Assembly: GCA_029817715.1 (NCBI GenBank)
Contig: JARUPY010000367.1
Span: 1 to 64,000, forward strand
DNA length: 64,000 nucleotides
Direction of reading: 5' to 3'
Origin: Melastoma dodecandrum
Taxonomy: Eukaryota > Streptophyta > Magnoliopsida > Myrtales > Melastomataceae
A program made the translations under genes and the position numbers. The notes beneath the pieces are model-generated. The model was not told the DNA's origin. It did not search any database and was given only the letters and a program-made list of their open reading frames with translations. This document shows positions 62,460-64,000 of this stretch, piece after piece (the stretch's first letter is position 1; each line of letters opens with the position of its first letter).

Positions 62460-62774
62460 TCAACTTAGCGCTAGCGTAATGGGTGCAGTCGCGACAGTCG
62501 TGCGCAAGAGGGAACTAATGCAAACTCCATGGCCGTGCACGGTGATGCCATGGCCAGTATGCTCGCAATAGTAGTCCATGACGGAGGAATTCCACGTGTT
62601 AGCGATCAAGATATCCAGGGTTTCCTCCACTCCTTGTTCATGATCGTCCCATATTGAATACAGCTCCCCGTTGCAAATTCTCGACCTCAGTGTGCCGTTG
62701 AAGGCCACGACGACGCTGCAAGAAATCACGAGGAGGAGCACGAGGAAATAGGCGCCGGAGAGTGAAGAAGCCAT
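62460..62774 (-). CDS. small secreted protein, unknown family
   Basis: A 104-aa open frame starting at 62774 (MASSLSGAYFLVLLLVISCS). The first 24 residues form a clear signal peptide ending near VVAF. The mature part has three Cys (RICNGE, DYYCEH, GHGVCI), one N-glycosylation sequon (NSS) and a His/Gly-rich turn (HTGHGITVHGHG). I know no matching family. The upstream in-frame ATG at 62909 would bury the signal peptide, so 62774 is preferred. It may be a true single-exon gene for a small apoplastic protein, or a chance frame. Confidence 0.45.
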   Translation of the reverse strand: MASSLSGAYFLVLLLVISCSVVVAFNGTLRSRICNGELYSIWDDHEQGVEETLDILIANTWNSSVMDYYCEHTGHGITVHGHGVCISSLLRTTVATAPITLALS

Positions 62775-63609
62775 TTGGGGGGACACGAAATCCGCAGAAA
62801 GTTTGCGGCTATATAACGCCAAATGTTTCAGTAGAATTTCCCATCGCCAACAATCTGTACTTTGTTTGTTCATATCTATTCGTCGCTCTTTCCTGGGAAT
62901 ACTCGCCAAATTCTAAGAATACGTCGACGTCAAGATAGTCGTATGGGGCAAAGTAATTTTCAAAGTTTTTGCTTGCCTGATAGCATGAATCTAAGATCAA
63001 ATACAACAATGATGGAAGTAACATTGAGAGAATTTTAGTAATATAAACAGGGGGTTGAAGCATAGTTCATATTAATCAATTGCAGTTTTTCAGCAGTTCG
63101 AATCGCGGATTTCTCAACAGCTGCTTACGCATTAATGAATGATTACGCGGCATGGTTCGTCTCGTTTTATTGTACTACTGTATGAGGAAAGCACGAGGCC
63201 GCAAATATCAGTCACCGGTGACGTCGTGTTGGCCATTTGTCGACGTCTGTATGTCCACATTGCCGATTTTCTTGTATCTGATGGAAAAACTAGTCCAACG
63301 GGGATTGTGTTCACTTTATACTGTCCGGATGGATCTTCTTGGTGTTTTGAATGGCGCAGAACGTCGCAAAGAGTATTCAAAAGAAATTTTAACAAGAACG
63401 GCACAACTCCACTGAAGAAATGCTGTGGATGGAGATGGAGTTCGCTGATACTGAAAGATCATATCACCATTATGTAGTCAAGAAGGGCGCCGATACATTG
63501 TGTTGTCCAGTTTCCAGTTGAGGGCATGTAACGACATTTCCAATGTAATGCGCTTTGAGAGTATGTCACATCAGTCCAGGACAACTCGAAACGGGATGAT
63601 GTGCAAAAT
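62775..63609. other. intergenic
   Basis: Nothing recognised. It separates the small secreted ORF from the E1-alpha pseudogene. Confidence 0.4.
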
Positions 63610-64000
63610 TTAGATGGGGACATCTTTGGGGTAATCGGCAGGGTGTCTTAGAATCGCATCTCTCAGAAGTGTCTCTTGCTCCTGCAGATTGGACGGAGGC
63701 ACGTTGTATACATCCGTGAAAAGATCCGCGATCGGCGGTTTCTCCACTTTTTCTGCCGCCTAAATGGCCTGCAGTATCTGCAGCAATCAATATTGATTAG
63801 AACTCCAAAGCACGGAGATTTGTCCAACCATGGTAGTTGCTGAGACAAATAACTGCTGGTGAGTATTGCTTCCGAGCTCATTCTCGGCTGCTTCATTCCA
63901 CCAACCATTTTTTCTCAATCCATTTTCTAAACCTGGTCACGGGGTCTCTATATGTGCGCCACTGCTGGATTTCATCTGCGTGTTGGTACCTTGTGGAATC
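63610..64000 (-). pseudogene. tandem copy of BCKDH E1-alpha, last two exons, decayed
   Basis: The terminal exon (63777-63610) has the same 168-nt length as exon 9 of the intact gene and reads [20 protein letters not shown] and [13 protein letters not shown] before its stop. Its sixth codon is TAG (63760-63762) where the intact gene has CAA. The preceding exon (from the window end to 63853) keeps [19 protein letters not shown] but has an extra A after IEK, and its splice donor is altered (CAG/TT instead of CAG/GT). The rest lies beyond the window. Two independent lesions indicate a pseudogene, at least for the normal C-terminus. Confidence 0.88.

Noticed and set aside
62460..62909. Small secreted ORF as a RALF or S1 self-incompatibility peptide
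   Set aside because: Cys spacing and conserved motifs of those families are absent.

Overview
The window is nuclear DNA of a flowering plant. It carries split genes with GT-AG (and two GC-AG) introns, a photosystem I subunit N gene, plant NAC factors, a TMK-type LRR receptor kinase, a nuclear group II intron maturase and a Ty1/copia LTR retrotransposon. The sequence alone does not fix the clade.

Layout. 1-4.6 kb: the 3' part of an unidentified minus-strand gene, then gene-poor DNA and a 120-base G tract. 4.6-10.5 kb: a degraded copia element with both LTRs and a primer binding site. 11.5-21.1 kb: a full-length, intron-bearing RAD50 locus whose exons are collinear but broken by very many single-base insertions. 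21.9-23.4 kb: a UGT92A-like glycosyltransferase with five frame changes. The break pattern in RAD50 (insertions far above substitutions, splice sites kept) looks more like uncorrected long-read sequence than an old pseudogene.

From about 23 kb on, genes read cleanly. Quinolinate phosphoribosyltransferase (minus, 9 exons, NAD synthesis) is followed by a TMK-like receptor kinase (minus, 2 exons). Two tandem NAC genes (plus, 5 exons each) are each followed by a remnant of the same short minus-strand gene. Next come a BTB/POZ protein of the At1g63850 type, a SWIM zinc-finger protein derived from a MULE-like transposase, PSAN, a polygalacturonase remnant, a multi-pass membrane protein, ribosomal protein S11 (uS17), a remnant of a second membrane-family member, a nuclear group II intron maturase with a newly traced mitochondrial presequence exon, branched-chain 2-oxoacid dehydrogenase E1-alpha (minus, 9 exons), a small secreted protein, and a decayed tandem copy of the E1-alpha gene running off the window end.

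The genes do not form one pathway. Several serve organelles (PSAN in the thylakoid lumen, nMAT and BCKDH E1-alpha in mitochondria). The main structural themes are local tandem duplication with decay of one copy (NAC block, E1-alpha, membrane family) and house-keeping promoters with TGGGCY (site II) elements. I saw no CRISPR array, rRNA or tRNA gene, and no clearly new multi-gene system.
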